From contig CAWCQU010000003.1 of assembly GCA_963797765.1 (NCBI GenBank), forward strand, positions 806,001 to 870,000: 64,000 nt of DNA. The letters are read 5' to 3'. A program made the translations under genes and the position numbers. The stretch comes from JBGPTK01 sp963797765 (GTDB lineage: Bacteria > Acidobacteriota > Terriglobia > Acidiferrales > UBA7541). Of the stretch, positions 16,003-23,539 are shown one piece after another; positions within the stretch are counted from its first letter, which is position 1, and the number at the start of each line of letters is the position of its first letter. The notes under the pieces are model-generated. The model had not been told where the DNA came from. It saw nothing but the letters and a program-made list of their open reading frames with translations, and ran no database searches.

Positions 16003-17679
16003 TCAGGTTTGCAGAACGCCGGTCTTGAATTCGCGCACTTCAGGATTCAACGAAGCGGCATCCAGAGCCCAGATCAATGCTTCGCGAGTGTTCGCGGGAT
16101 CGATGATCGCGTCCACCCAAAGCCGCGCGGCAGCGTAGCGCGGGTCGGTTTGATGTTCGTAGGTGGAACGCACCGATTCGAAGAGATCCTTTTTTTCTTT
16201 GTCGCTCAGTTTCTTGCCTTCGCGCTCCAGTTGCTTGATTTTGATTTCCACCAGCGTGCCGGCGGCCGAGCCACCGCTCATCACCGCATAACGCGCCGTG
16301 GGCCATGCAAAAGTGAACCGCGGATCGAAAGCTTTGCCGCACATGGCGTAATGTCCCGCGCCGAAGCTGCCTCCGCAGATCACCGCAATTTTCGGAACCA
16401 CGCTATTGGAGACAGCGTTCACCATTTTCGCGCCGGCGCGAATGATCCCGCTCCATTCGGCTTCCTTGCCCACCATGAAGCCGTTCACGTCATGCAAAAA
16501 AATCAGCGGAATCAAATTCTGGTTGCAATCCAGAATAAATCGCGCGGCCTTATCGGCCGATTCGGTATAAATCACGCCGCCGAATTCGATGCGTTTTTCG
16601 CCGCTTCCCGGAGCCAGCGTGTGCACGTGCATTTTCTGGTTGGCGACGATTCCCACCGACCAGCCGCCGATCCGCGCGTATCCACAAAGCAGCGTCTTGC
16701 CAAATTCGGGGCGGTATTCGTCCCAGTGCCCGCCATCCACGATCCGCGCGATAATATCGGTCATGTTGTATTGCTTGGCGGGGTCCACGGAAAACAATCC
16801 GTAAATATCTTCCACGTGATAGGCGGGCTGCTCGGGCGCGATGTGGTCAAACGGCGCGTAAGCGTGATGTCCGGTCTTATCGATCAGCGAGCGGATGCGC
16901 TGGATGCAGGAGTCGTCGTCCGGCTCGCGAAAATCGATGGTACCGCTCACCTGCGCGTGCATTTTGGCGCCGCCCAGTTCCTCGGCGGAAGTCTTTTGGC
17001 CGATCGCGGACTGCACCAGCGCGGGGCCGGCGAGAAAAAGTCCGCTGCCTTCGGTCATCAGCACTTTGTCGCACATGATCGGCAAATAAGCCCCGCCGGC
17101 AACGCACATGCCCATGATCGCCGCGATTTGCGGAATGCCCATGGCGCTCATCACCGCATTGTTGCGGAACACGCGGCCAAAATCGTCGGTATCCGGAAAC
17201 ACATCTTCCTGCAGCGGAAGAAAAACGCCGGCGGAATCCACAAGGTAAATCGTGGGGATGTGGTTATCGATGGAAATATTCTGAGCGCGGATCACTTTCT
17301 TCGCCGTCATCGGAAAAAACGCGCCGGCTTTCACCGTGGCGTCGTTGGCGATGATCATCACCAAGCGTCCAGAAACGCGCGCCAGGCCCGTAATCGTCCC
17401 CGCCGCCGGAGCGCCTCCCCATTCTTCGTACATCTCATAAGCGGCGTATAAGCCCAACTCAAAAAAATGCGTATGCGGATCGATCAGCTTGGCGATCCGC
17501 TCCCGCGCCGTCAGCCGGCCTTTCTTGTGCTGCGATTCAATGGCTTTGGCGCCGCCGCCTTGGCGAATCTGCTCTTCCTGATTCTTAATTTCCGTAAGCA
17601 GGTCGATGATGTAGCGGTGGTTCTTCTTGAAATCAGGGGAATCGTGCTTCACGTGCGATTCAATTTTCGAGCCAGCCAA
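16003..17679 (-). CDS. Acyl-CoA carboxylase carboxyltransferase (beta) subunit, methylcrotonyl-CoA type
   Basis: A 558-residue biotin-dependent carboxyltransferase. Two crotonase-like halves are visible: GLARVSGRLVMIIANDATVK then GVFLPLQEDVFPD in the N half, and PLIFLHDVNGFMVGKEAE with GAGHYAMCGKAFDPRF in the C half. Those phrases are typical of methylcrotonyl-CoA/propionyl-CoA carboxylase beta chains, and GHYAMCGKAFDPRF favours methylcrotonyl. It is the first gene of the minus-strand unit with HMG-CoA lyase and enoyl-CoA hydratase, as in leucine-degradation (liu) clusters. The biotin-carrying alpha subunit is not within the window. Confidence 0.9.
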   Translation of the reverse strand: MAGSKIESHVKHDSPDFKKNHRYIIDLLTEIKNQEEQIRQGGGAKAIESQHKKGRLTARERIAKLIDPHTHFFELGLYAAYEMYEEWGGAPAAGTITGLARVSGRLVMIIANDATVKAGAFFPMTAKKVIRAQNISIDNHIPTIYLVDSAGVFLPLQEDVFPDTDDFGRVFRNNAVMSAMGIPQIAAIMGMCVAGGAYLPIMCDKVLMTEGSGLFLAGPALVQSAIGQKTSAEELGGAKMHAQVSGTIDFREPDDDSCIQRIRSLIDKTGHHAYAPFDHIAPEQPAYHVEDIYGLFSVDPAKQYNMTDIIARIVDGGHWDEYRPEFGKTLLCGYARIGGWSVGIVANQKMHVHTLAPGSGEKRIEFGGVIYTESADKAARFILDCNQNLIPLIFLHDVNGFMVGKEAEWSGIIRAGAKMVNAVSNSVVPKIAVICGGSFGAGHYAMCGKAFDPRFTFAWPTARYAVMSGGSAAGTLVEIKIKQLEREGKKLSDKEKKDLFESVRSTYEHQTDPRYAAARLWVDAIIDPANTREALIWALDAASLNPEVREFKTGVLQT

Positions 17680-17763
17680 GTGGGAAACCTCGCCTCGTCA
17701 AAAGAAGAGGCAGTATACGGTATTTCGCAACGTTTACGCGAGCGCGGCGATGCCTTTTCGATC

Positions 17764-17798
17764 TTCTCTGCGTTCTTTGCGCCCTCTGCGGTAAAATC
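17764..17798 (+). repeat. Dispersed CTCTGCGG-type repeat, family E copy 2
   Basis: TCTCTGCG followed by GCGCCCTCTGCGGTAAAA, in the divergent promoter region between the carboxylase and the VOC gene. Confidence 0.65.
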
Positions 17799-17859
17799 AC
17801 CGCCTCAATTAGTGTCCATAAAAACGGCCCGCTAAACGCACCGGAACCAGGAGGAAGAC

Positions 17860-18282
17860 GTGCCTGAAACAGTAAACTCTCCGAAGCGAAAGCTGAATTT
17901 CGTCTGCGTGTGTTTCCTGGTGGATGATGTGGTGAAGACCGCGGAATATTATCGCGACGTCTTGGGTTTTTCCTTCGAACGTTATTGGGGCGAGCCGCCT
18001 TGCTTTGTGATGCTCGCGCGCGATGGCGTCGAGTTCTTTTTCAGCAGCCACGGCAAACCCGGCGGGGTAAGGCCGAACCGGACCGTCAATCCCGATTTCC
18101 AACGGGATGCCGCCGTAAACGTTTGCGATATCGATTCGTTGTATGAAGAGTTCAAGAGTAAAGGCGCGAAAATCACCCGCGAGCCGGAAGTCACCTTCTA
18201 CGAAATGAAGGAATTTGAAATCGAAGATTGCAACGGCTACTGCATCTGCTTCGCCCAGGATACACCGCCCAGCGAGGAATGA
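17860..18282 (+). CDS. VOC-superfamily (bleomycin-resistance/glyoxalase-like) protein
   Basis: A 140-residue vicinal oxygen chelate protein. The two modules start at VCVCFLVDDVVKTAEYYRDVLGF and NVCDIDSLYEEFKSKG, and the C-terminal strand EIEDCNGYCICFAQD ends the fold. Conserved metal-ligand positions are not convincingly filled by His (VCFLVDD and the final strand lack it), so it may be a ligand-binding rather than an enzymatic member. GTG start with AGGAGG 5 bases upstream. It is divergent from the leucine-degradation unit. Confidence 0.8.
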   Translation: MPETVNSPKRKLNFVCVCFLVDDVVKTAEYYRDVLGFSFERYWGEPPCFVMLARDGVEFFFSSHGKPGGVRPNRTVNPDFQRDAAVNVCDIDSLYEEFKSKGAKITREPEVTFYEMKEFEIEDCNGYCICFAQDTPPSEE

Positions 18283-18313
18283 TCCGTCCCTGCGTGATTC
18301 ATTCCGCGGATCC

Positions 18314-18350
18314 CTCGGCGCGCTCGGCGCCTCTGCGGTAATTCTGTCTT
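18314..18350 (+). repeat. Dispersed CTCTGCGG-type repeat, family E copy 3
   Basis: GGCGCCTCTGCGGTAATTCT core downstream of the VOC gene. Confidence 0.55.
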
Positions 18351-18401
18351 TAGCTGTGTACCGGCATCACTACTAGGGCACGACCCCGTGATTTCGCTGC
18401 T

Positions 18402-18429
18402 TTGCGGATGCACGAGAAACCCGTATAAT
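18402..18429 (+). promoter_or_regulatory. Probable sigma-70-type promoter upstream of the 17-codon ORF and rsgA
   Basis: A perfect TATAAT lies at 18424-18429 with a weak TTGCGG -35 at 18402-18407, spacing 16. It is 51 bases before the small ORF's ATG. Confidence 0.45.
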
Positions 18430-18479
18430 CCCGAGTGCTTGGAACAGCAACTGCCTTAAATCCACCCAAGGAGGCGCCT

Positions 18480-18533
18480 ATGTCTGCCGTAAGCAACCGA
18501 GAGAATAGGTCCGCCTCCGAAGCGCGCCTCTAG
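18480..18533 (+). CDS. 17-codon leader-like small ORF upstream of rsgA
   Basis: ATG to TAG encodes MSAVSNRENRSASEARL. It has a perfect TATAAT box 51 bases upstream and a strong AAGGAGG (18468-18474) 5 bases before the ATG, better than most genes here. The Shine-Dalgarno segment GGAGGCG (18470-18476) is complementary to CGCCTCC at 18512-18518 inside the ORF, so the site could be occluded by a local hairpin. Either a leader peptide controlling rsgA or an independent micro-protein is possible. No family is recognised. Confidence 0.4.
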   Translation: MSAVSNRENRSASEARL

Positions 18534-18738
18534 TTTGCAACGTGGCGCGTAGTATTTTTCTCTTCCGCCCCAATCCGCGCGGGAAGAATTTCCGGCGACC
18601 TTTTTCCTCGAGTGACTCCATTTCTTTTTTCCTGGCAGCCGTGTCTCACGCGGCAACCGGTCGAGTCCACGTGCGTCACAGCCATGCCCGATCTAGCGGG
18701 CCCGCGCGTTCAAGCAACGCGAATAGAGGAGAGCAACA

Positions 18739-19803
18739 GTGGATCTGAAGAAATTGGGATGGAATTCGTTCTTCGAAGAGCATTTCGTAGCGATTGAAGA
18801 GAAGGGACTCGTACCGGCGCGCGTGGTGGAAGAAATGAAAGGATTCCACAAAGTGCGCGACGAGCAGGGCGAATATCTCGCGGAGATTTCGGGGAAAATC
18901 CGTTTTCAGGCGGAACAGCGGGAGGATCTTCCGGCAGTCGGCGACTGGGTGGCCATCGCTCCCCGGCCGGAACAAGGCCGCGCGCGCATCCAATGGATTT
19001 TGCCGCGTAAAACAAGACTCTCCCGAAAAGTGGCAGGCAAAGCGCAGGCTGAACAAATCGTCGCCACGAATGTGGACACGGTTTTCCTGGTCAGCTCGCT
19101 GAATCGCGATTTAAATGCCCGCAGGATTGAACGCTATCTCGCGGCAGTTTGGGAAAGCGGAGCGCGTCCGGTGGTGCTGCTGAACAAAGCCGATCTTTGC
19201 AGAGATTCCGCGGCCCTTGCGGCCGAAGTGGAAGAAGTTGCAATCGGCGTTCCGGTGCACGTGATCAGCGCCGGCGAAGGGAGGGGAATTGAATCGCTGC
19301 AAAAGTATTTCGTGGAAGGCGAAACCGCGGCGTTCGTGGGGTCCTCGGGCGTAGGAAAATCAACCATCATCAACGCGCTGGCGGGCGAAGAGCTGTTGCG
19401 CGTCCAATCCGTAAGGGAATCCGACGATCGCGGAAAGCACACCACCACCGCTCGGCAAATGATTTTTCTGTCCGGCGGCGGAATCGTGATCGACACGCCG
19501 GGCATGCGCGAGTTGCAACTTTGGGAAATCGATGAAGGCGTGCAACAAACGTTCGAGGATATCGATGCGCTGGCAACTCAATGCAAATTCCGCGATTGCG
19601 GCCATTCCAGCGAACCGGGCTGCGCGGTGCAAGCGGCGATTCGCGGCGGAGAATTGCAGCGCGAAAGGCTGGACAATTTCAAAAAGCTGCAAGCGGAATT
19701 GGAATTTCAAGCCAGCAAAGTCGATCCGAAAGTAGCCCAGGATCGCAAGGAACGCTGGCTGAAGATTCACAAAGCAGCAAGGAAAAAAGGCAATCGAATT
19801 TAA
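18739..19803 (+). CDS. rsgA: Ribosome small-subunit-dependent GTPase A
   Basis: A circularly permuted GTPase that assists late 30S ribosome maturation. The order of motifs is the diagnostic one: G4 LLNKADL near residue 150, then G1 FVGSSGVGKSTIINAL near 201, then G3 VIDTPGMREL near 253. An N-terminal OB-type domain (VGDWVAIAPR) comes first. A C-terminal zinc motif C-x4-C-x-H-x5-C (QCKFRDCGHSSEPGC) follows. Length 354. GTG start preceded by GAGGAG. The long leader with its own promoter and small ORF suggests post-transcriptional control. Confidence 0.95.
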   Translation: MDLKKLGWNSFFEEHFVAIEEKGLVPARVVEEMKGFHKVRDEQGEYLAEISGKIRFQAEQREDLPAVGDWVAIAPRPEQGRARIQWILPRKTRLSRKVAGKAQAEQIVATNVDTVFLVSSLNRDLNARRIERYLAAVWESGARPVVLLNKADLCRDSAALAAEVEEVAIGVPVHVISAGEGRGIESLQKYFVEGETAAFVGSSGVGKSTIINALAGEELLRVQSVRESDDRGKHTTTARQMIFLSGGGIVIDTPGMRELQLWEIDEGVQQTFEDIDALATQCKFRDCGHSSEPGCAVQAAIRGGELQRERLDNFKKLQAELEFQASKVDPKVAQDRKERWLKIHKAARKKGNRI

Positions 19804-20059
19804 GAATTCCGTTCCGGAGCAAAGCCAGCCTTCAATAGTGTACTAGTAGTCGCAGGCCCTCAGCGATCTCCGCCCGCCCCATTTCCGCTCACTCGAATTA
19901 CAGCTTCGCAAGAATTTACAGAAATGCAACTTGCTATCGGTAAACCTGTCACTTAGAATCCGCCCGCTGTCTCTAGCGGTTTTCCCACAATTCAGAGACC
20001 TGTCCACAAGAGTGATCGGGCGCCATGGGGTGCGCTCGAAAAAACATCGGAGGGAAAAA

Positions 20060-21817
20060 GTGAAAAAACGTAATTTGCTTCTGTCCGTTTTGAGCGTGCT
20101 CTTTTTGTCCGGCGTGGCCATGGCCCAAACCGCCTCTCCCCCGCCCAAGGGAATTCGGCTCTCGCCCATTCCGTTTCGCAAGCTGCTAAATTGCGATGAC
20201 CTTACTTCCGGATTGTGCGTGGATACCGGATCTCACCTGAATTACGACGGAAACTATACCGGCCACGACGAACCATCCTTGCTTTTTTATTCGGACGAGC
20301 ACGGCGCGGGAAACAATCAAATTTATCTGATCAAGTTGCCCAAGGATCCGCCGAACTTGCCCACTCAGGATGGAAAGGGGGGAACCTACAATTTCGAACT
20401 GCGCCCGGCGTTCTGGTTCGGCATGGCCATGTGCGACAGTGAATCGTTTCCGAATTTCACGAAGACTTGCAAACCCGACAGCGATGAAAATATCTTCGAT
20501 AGTTCCAATCCGGCCTCTCCGCATTATATCGGCCGCCATCCGGGAGGCGCGTTCCTGGAAATGCAGTTTTATCCGCCAGGATGGATCGGAAGTCCGCAGT
20601 TGATCGATCCGGCATTTTATTTTGCCGCGCTCAATATCGATAGCGATGGCGAGAGCGCTACGCAGTTGAACAACAATGCCTGCCTGGAATCCGCCGGTCA
20701 GGAAACAGTGAACTTTGCGGTGATCACCTTGGACGGCGTGCCGCTTTTTCCTCCGAATCCGCTCGGCGCGAATTTCGGAACCTCGAATCCGGACTTGAAT
20801 AACGTCCTCAGTATGGCTCCAGGAGACACGCTCCTTTTAATCATGCACGACACCCCCGACGGCGTTCAGGTTACGATCAAAGACCTGACTACCGGACAAT
20901 CCGGCTCCATGACCGCAGGGCCCGGCCAGGGTTTTGGCCAGGTTGTTTTTGATCCCAGCGCAACCACCTGCAACGTCACGCCGTATGCATTTCATCCGAT
21001 GTACAGCACTTCCAGCGAACATACCCGCGTTCCCTGGACGGCGCACGCATACAACATCGCGTTTTCAGACGAGATCGGACACTTCGAATTCTGCGATGCG
21101 TCCGACGCGAACTTCAATTGCGCGGCTGCCGGTGTGCCGGACAATAAAAACGGAGACGGCCTCGATGCGGACGATACATTCTGCTTCAGCCCGTCCGATT
21201 TCGGACTTTCCCCGCCTTTTATCGACGTCCGGGCTTGTATCAACGAGGACTCGGACTTCGACGGCGTCTCCTACGGGCACAATTGGCCGGGAACCGGACA
21301 CCCCGCGACCGAAAAAGATTTTCATGCTCAGCCGGTTCGATTCACCAGCCCGCTCTTCTTCGGCCGGGACTCCTTCTTCCCGAAAGAGTATGAACGGGTA
21401 GCTTTTGAAACCGACCTGCCTGGAATCGAAAGCTATTGCAGCACAAAGACCGGAATCGGATGCACCAATCCGCCGCTTGCGGGCGCCAACCAGCAGGCAA
21501 CAGCGTTCTATCCGATTTATACAACCACCCACGAAGACGGCCTTTGTTTCTGGCAGATCGGTGGGAAACACATTCCGGGAACCGACCGCACTTTTGGCGG
21601 CAACTCGGCTGCCGAATTCAGCAACAACCTACTGGAACTCTTTTATCCGGAGGCTACCGGTCCGATCTTCCGGTTTGAAGATTACCGCAGAACGCTGAAA
21701 GGCAATCCGTGCGCGAAAGGAAATCACGATCGCGACGGCGATGACGATGACGACGGGCGCGGCGATCACGACGATGGCCGCGGCCATGACGATGGTCACG
21801 GTCACGACGGTCACTAA
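20060..21817 (+). CDS. Secreted protein of unknown function with Asp/His/Gly-rich C-terminal tail
   Basis: A 585-residue exported protein. The N-terminus KKRNLLLSVLSVLFLSGVAMAQ is a classical signal peptide with an AMA-Q cleavage site. GTG at 20060 has GGAGGG 5 bases upstream, so the longer in-frame extension to 19931 is not needed. The mature part is rich in Asp, Asn, aromatic residues and paired cysteines (NCDDLTSGLC, CDSESFPNFTKTC, ACINEDSDFDG), suggesting disulfides and calcium sites. The last 35 residues are almost only D, G, H and R (for example DRDGDDDDDGRGDHDD), a likely metal-binding tail. No catalytic family is recognised. A terminator follows. Confidence 0.72.
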   Translation: MKKRNLLLSVLSVLFLSGVAMAQTASPPPKGIRLSPIPFRKLLNCDDLTSGLCVDTGSHLNYDGNYTGHDEPSLLFYSDEHGAGNNQIYLIKLPKDPPNLPTQDGKGGTYNFELRPAFWFGMAMCDSESFPNFTKTCKPDSDENIFDSSNPASPHYIGRHPGGAFLEMQFYPPGWIGSPQLIDPAFYFAALNIDSDGESATQLNNNACLESAGQETVNFAVITLDGVPLFPPNPLGANFGTSNPDLNNVLSMAPGDTLLLIMHDTPDGVQVTIKDLTTGQSGSMTAGPGQGFGQVVFDPSATTCNVTPYAFHPMYSTSSEHTRVPWTAHAYNIAFSDEIGHFEFCDASDANFNCAAAGVPDNKNGDGLDADDTFCFSPSDFGLSPPFIDVRACINEDSDFDGVSYGHNWPGTGHPATEKDFHAQPVRFTSPLFFGRDSFFPKEYERVAFETDLPGIESYCSTKTGIGCTNPPLAGANQQATAFYPIYTTTHEDGLCFWQIGGKHIPGTDRTFGGNSAAEFSNNLLELFYPEATGPIFRFEDYRRTLKGNPCAKGNHDRDGDDDDDGRGDHDDGRGHDDGHGHDGH

Positions 21818-21842
21818 ACTCAGCAGCAGTTGAAATCAACTT

Positions 21843-21886
21843 GAGGCGGCGGTCTGTCCAACCGGGGCAGCCGCCGTCTCGTTTTT
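21843..21886 (+). terminator. Rho-independent terminator after the secreted Asp/His-rich protein
   Basis: GAGGCGGCGG (21843-21852) pairs with CCGCCGTCTC (21871-21880) with one G-U wobble, followed by GTTTTT. Confidence 0.75.
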
Positions 21887-21950
21887 GGGGCTGTTTCCCG
21901 GTTCGTGGTTGAAGGAACTAGGCGCCTATTGGAACATCGCCTTCTCCGAT

Positions 21951-22586
21951 TCAGCGCGCGATTGCGGAAGCTTGCGAGCAACGATTGCGAGCAAATTCGA
22001 ACGCCTCCGGAAGAACTGCTTCAGGCTCGACGACCCGCCCAACGAGACCGATGGAGAAAGCTTCAAAGGCGTCAATCGTGCTGGCGGTGGTGAGCATGTC
22101 CAAGGCCCGCCCGCGGCCGATCAGCCGGGGCAGGCGAGCGGTGCCTCCCCAGCCAGTGATGATTCCGATCTTGCCGCCTGGATGAGCGAAGGAGGAATTA
22201 CTGGCGGCGATGCGGGTGTGGCAAGCAAGAGCGAGATCGAGCCCTCCGCCAAGGCAATATCCGCGAATAGCGGCGATCACCGGAATAGGCGATCGTTCGA
22301 TTTTGTTCATGAGTGACTGGCCTAGTGCCGAGAAGAGCCGGGCCTCAGGCGCAGTCAGCGCGCTGATTGCGTTGATATCGGCCCCGGCGGCGAAGGCTTG
22401 CGTGGTGCCGGTGATTACGATGGCGCGAATTTGCCGGGTGCGTTCCATCGACGGAGAAAGCAACGCATCCATTTGGAGATGCAATTCGGCGAGAAGCGCG
22501 CGCGAGAGCCGCGGGAATCCGTCCATATTTTCGAGCTGGATGAGGTGGATATTGCCGAGAGTTAGGGAGCGAAGCGTCGAGTCCAC
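21951..22586 (-). CDS. Enoyl-CoA hydratase/isomerase-family protein (short)
   Basis: A 211-residue crotonase-fold protein. Oxyanion-hole regions are IVITGTTQAFAAGADINAI and IRGYCLGGGLDLALACHTRI, and the KIGIITGWGGTARLPRLIG segment covers the catalytic loop. It is about 45 residues shorter than usual, ending FARNRCSQASAIAR where relatives continue into the trimerisation helices. It may be a naturally short form or truncated. It follows the B12-binding mutase chain by 6 bases on the minus strand, so it belongs to the same unit and probably acts on a short branched acyl-CoA. Confidence 0.82.
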   Translation of the reverse strand: MDSTLRSLTLGNIHLIQLENMDGFPRLSRALLAELHLQMDALLSPSMERTRQIRAIVITGTTQAFAAGADINAISALTAPEARLFSALGQSLMNKIERSPIPVIAAIRGYCLGGGLDLALACHTRIAASNSSFAHPGGKIGIITGWGGTARLPRLIGRGRALDMLTTASTIDAFEAFSIGLVGRVVEPEAVLPEAFEFARNRCSQASAIAR

Positions 22587-22592
22587 CGCGAA

Positions 22593-23006
22593 TCAAGCTT
22601 TCGTCGCGGTGGGCGCAAATCGCTGGCGAATGAACTCGACAATTCCCTGAGTGGTGGACCCGGGAAGAAATACTTCCGCGATCCCGTTTTGCTTCAAAGC
22701 AGGAATGTCGGCTTCGGGAATGATTCCGCCGATCAGCACGGTAACGTCGTTCATGCCCTTTTCGCGCAGCAAATCCATCAAGCGCGGGCAAAGTGTGTTG
22801 TGAGCCCCAGAAAGAATGGATAGGCCAATCACGTCCACGTCTTCCTGCACGGCGGCCGAGGCAATCATTTCCGGCGTCTGCCGCAAGCCGGTATAGATCA
22901 CCTCCATCCCGGCGTCACGCAAAGCGCGCGCGATAATCTTCGCGCCGCGGTCATGCCCGTCCAGTCCCGGCTTCGCAATCAATACGCGTATTCTTTTCTC
23001 TGGCAT
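22593..23006 (-). CDS. Methylmalonyl-CoA mutase, cobalamin-binding small chain
   Basis: A 137-residue stand-alone B12-binding domain. The base-off/His-on signature DxHxxG is in KPGLDGHDRGAKIIARAL near residue 16. SILSGAHNTLCPRLMDLL and VLIGGIIPEADIPAL are the other cobalamin-pocket segments. It pairs with the separate catalytic chain encoded at 23540-25258 to make a split methylmalonyl-CoA mutase, which interconverts methylmalonyl-CoA and succinyl-CoA. A GxxExxY gene separates the two. A small ethylmalonyl- or isobutyryl-CoA-type mutase cannot be excluded. Confidence 0.92.
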   Translation of the reverse strand: MPEKRIRVLIAKPGLDGHDRGAKIIARALRDAGMEVIYTGLRQTPEMIASAAVQEDVDVIGLSILSGAHNTLCPRLMDLLREKGMNDVTVLIGGIIPEADIPALKQNGIAEVFLPGSTTQGIVEFIRQRFAPTATKA

Positions 23007-23046
23007 CTTTCTGCGTTCTCCGCGCCTCTGCGGTGAAGCTTTTTCT
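23007..23046 (+). repeat. Dispersed CTCTGCGG-type repeat, family E copy 4
   Basis: CTGCGTTCTCCGCGCCTCTG plus CGGTGAAG in the gap between the mutase small chain and the GxxExxY gene. Confidence 0.65.
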
Positions 23047-23428
23047 ATCTAGAATAATTGTGAACGAACCGCCGGATCCCGCTTTTGAGTGTCATCGCAT
23101 GAAAATTAATCAAAAGCCCCAGTCCGCACCCCGAAAGCCTCAAGTAAGTTAACACGACTGCCTCGTGGATTGGAGCAAGACTCTCGGTCGCTTTGATTTC
23201 AACGACAACTCTACCACCGACCAGAAGATCGAGGCGATACCCGCAGTCGAGCTTCAGATCTTTATAGACCAGAGGCAGAGGCTTTTGACGTTCGAACGGT
23301 ATGTTCCGGATAGCCAGTTCCCGGCAAAGACATTCTTCATAGGCAGACTCAAGCAAGCCGGGTCCGAGCTGGCGGTGGACTTCAATCGCAGCGCCGATGA
23401 TCTCGTATGTCAGTTGCTTGTCTGTCAA
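23045..23428 (-). CDS. GxxExxY protein
   Basis: A 127-residue member of the GxxExxY family, a PD-(D/E)XK-like fold common in Bacteroidetes, cyanobacteria and soil bacteria with no proven function. The naming motif appears as GLLESAYEECL near residue 25. VVVEIKATESLAPIHEAVVLTYLRLSG supplies the E-x-K core expected of that fold, and GLLINFHAMTLKSGIRRFV is the typical C-terminus. It uses a TTG start with AGGTG upstream. It is inserted between the two chains of methylmalonyl-CoA mutase, with family E repeats on both sides, which suggests later insertion at this locus. Confidence 0.88.
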   Translation of the reverse strand: MTDKQLTYEIIGAAIEVHRQLGPGLLESAYEECLCRELAIRNIPFERQKPLPLVYKDLKLDCGYRLDLLVGGRVVVEIKATESLAPIHEAVVLTYLRLSGCGLGLLINFHAMTLKSGIRRFVHNYSR

Positions 23429-23499
23429 GAGAATGCACCTACAGATATATGGGTATTATACTGTATAGTAAGTAATAGAAGTAGGGGCTATGGAAACGG

Positions 23500-23532
23500 C
23501 TTTTACCGCAGAGAGTGCAGAGAGCGCAGAAG
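23500..23532 (-). repeat. Dispersed CTCTGCGG-type repeat, family E copy 5 (inverted)
   Basis: TTACCGCAGAGAGTGCAGAG on the plus strand, the reverse of copies 1-4. With copy 4 it brackets the GxxExxY gene. Confidence 0.65.
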
Positions 23533-23539
23533 GATCTGC

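Larger units (their letters stand above)
18283..18738. other. Long leader/intergenic region before rsgA
   Basis: Contains a family E repeat (18314-18350), a TATAAT box at 18424-18429, a 17-codon ORF with a strong ribosome-binding site (18480-18533), and then about 200 bases of apparently untranslated leader before the rsgA GTG. The C/T-rich stretch 18550-18635 shows no coding signature. Confidence 0.5.

Noticed and set aside
15667..17451. 594-codon open frame on the plus strand
   Set aside because: It runs antisense through HMG-CoA lyase and the carboxylase beta gene, both strongly recognisable. Its product is His/Arg-rich and resembles no family: a G+C-driven shadow frame.
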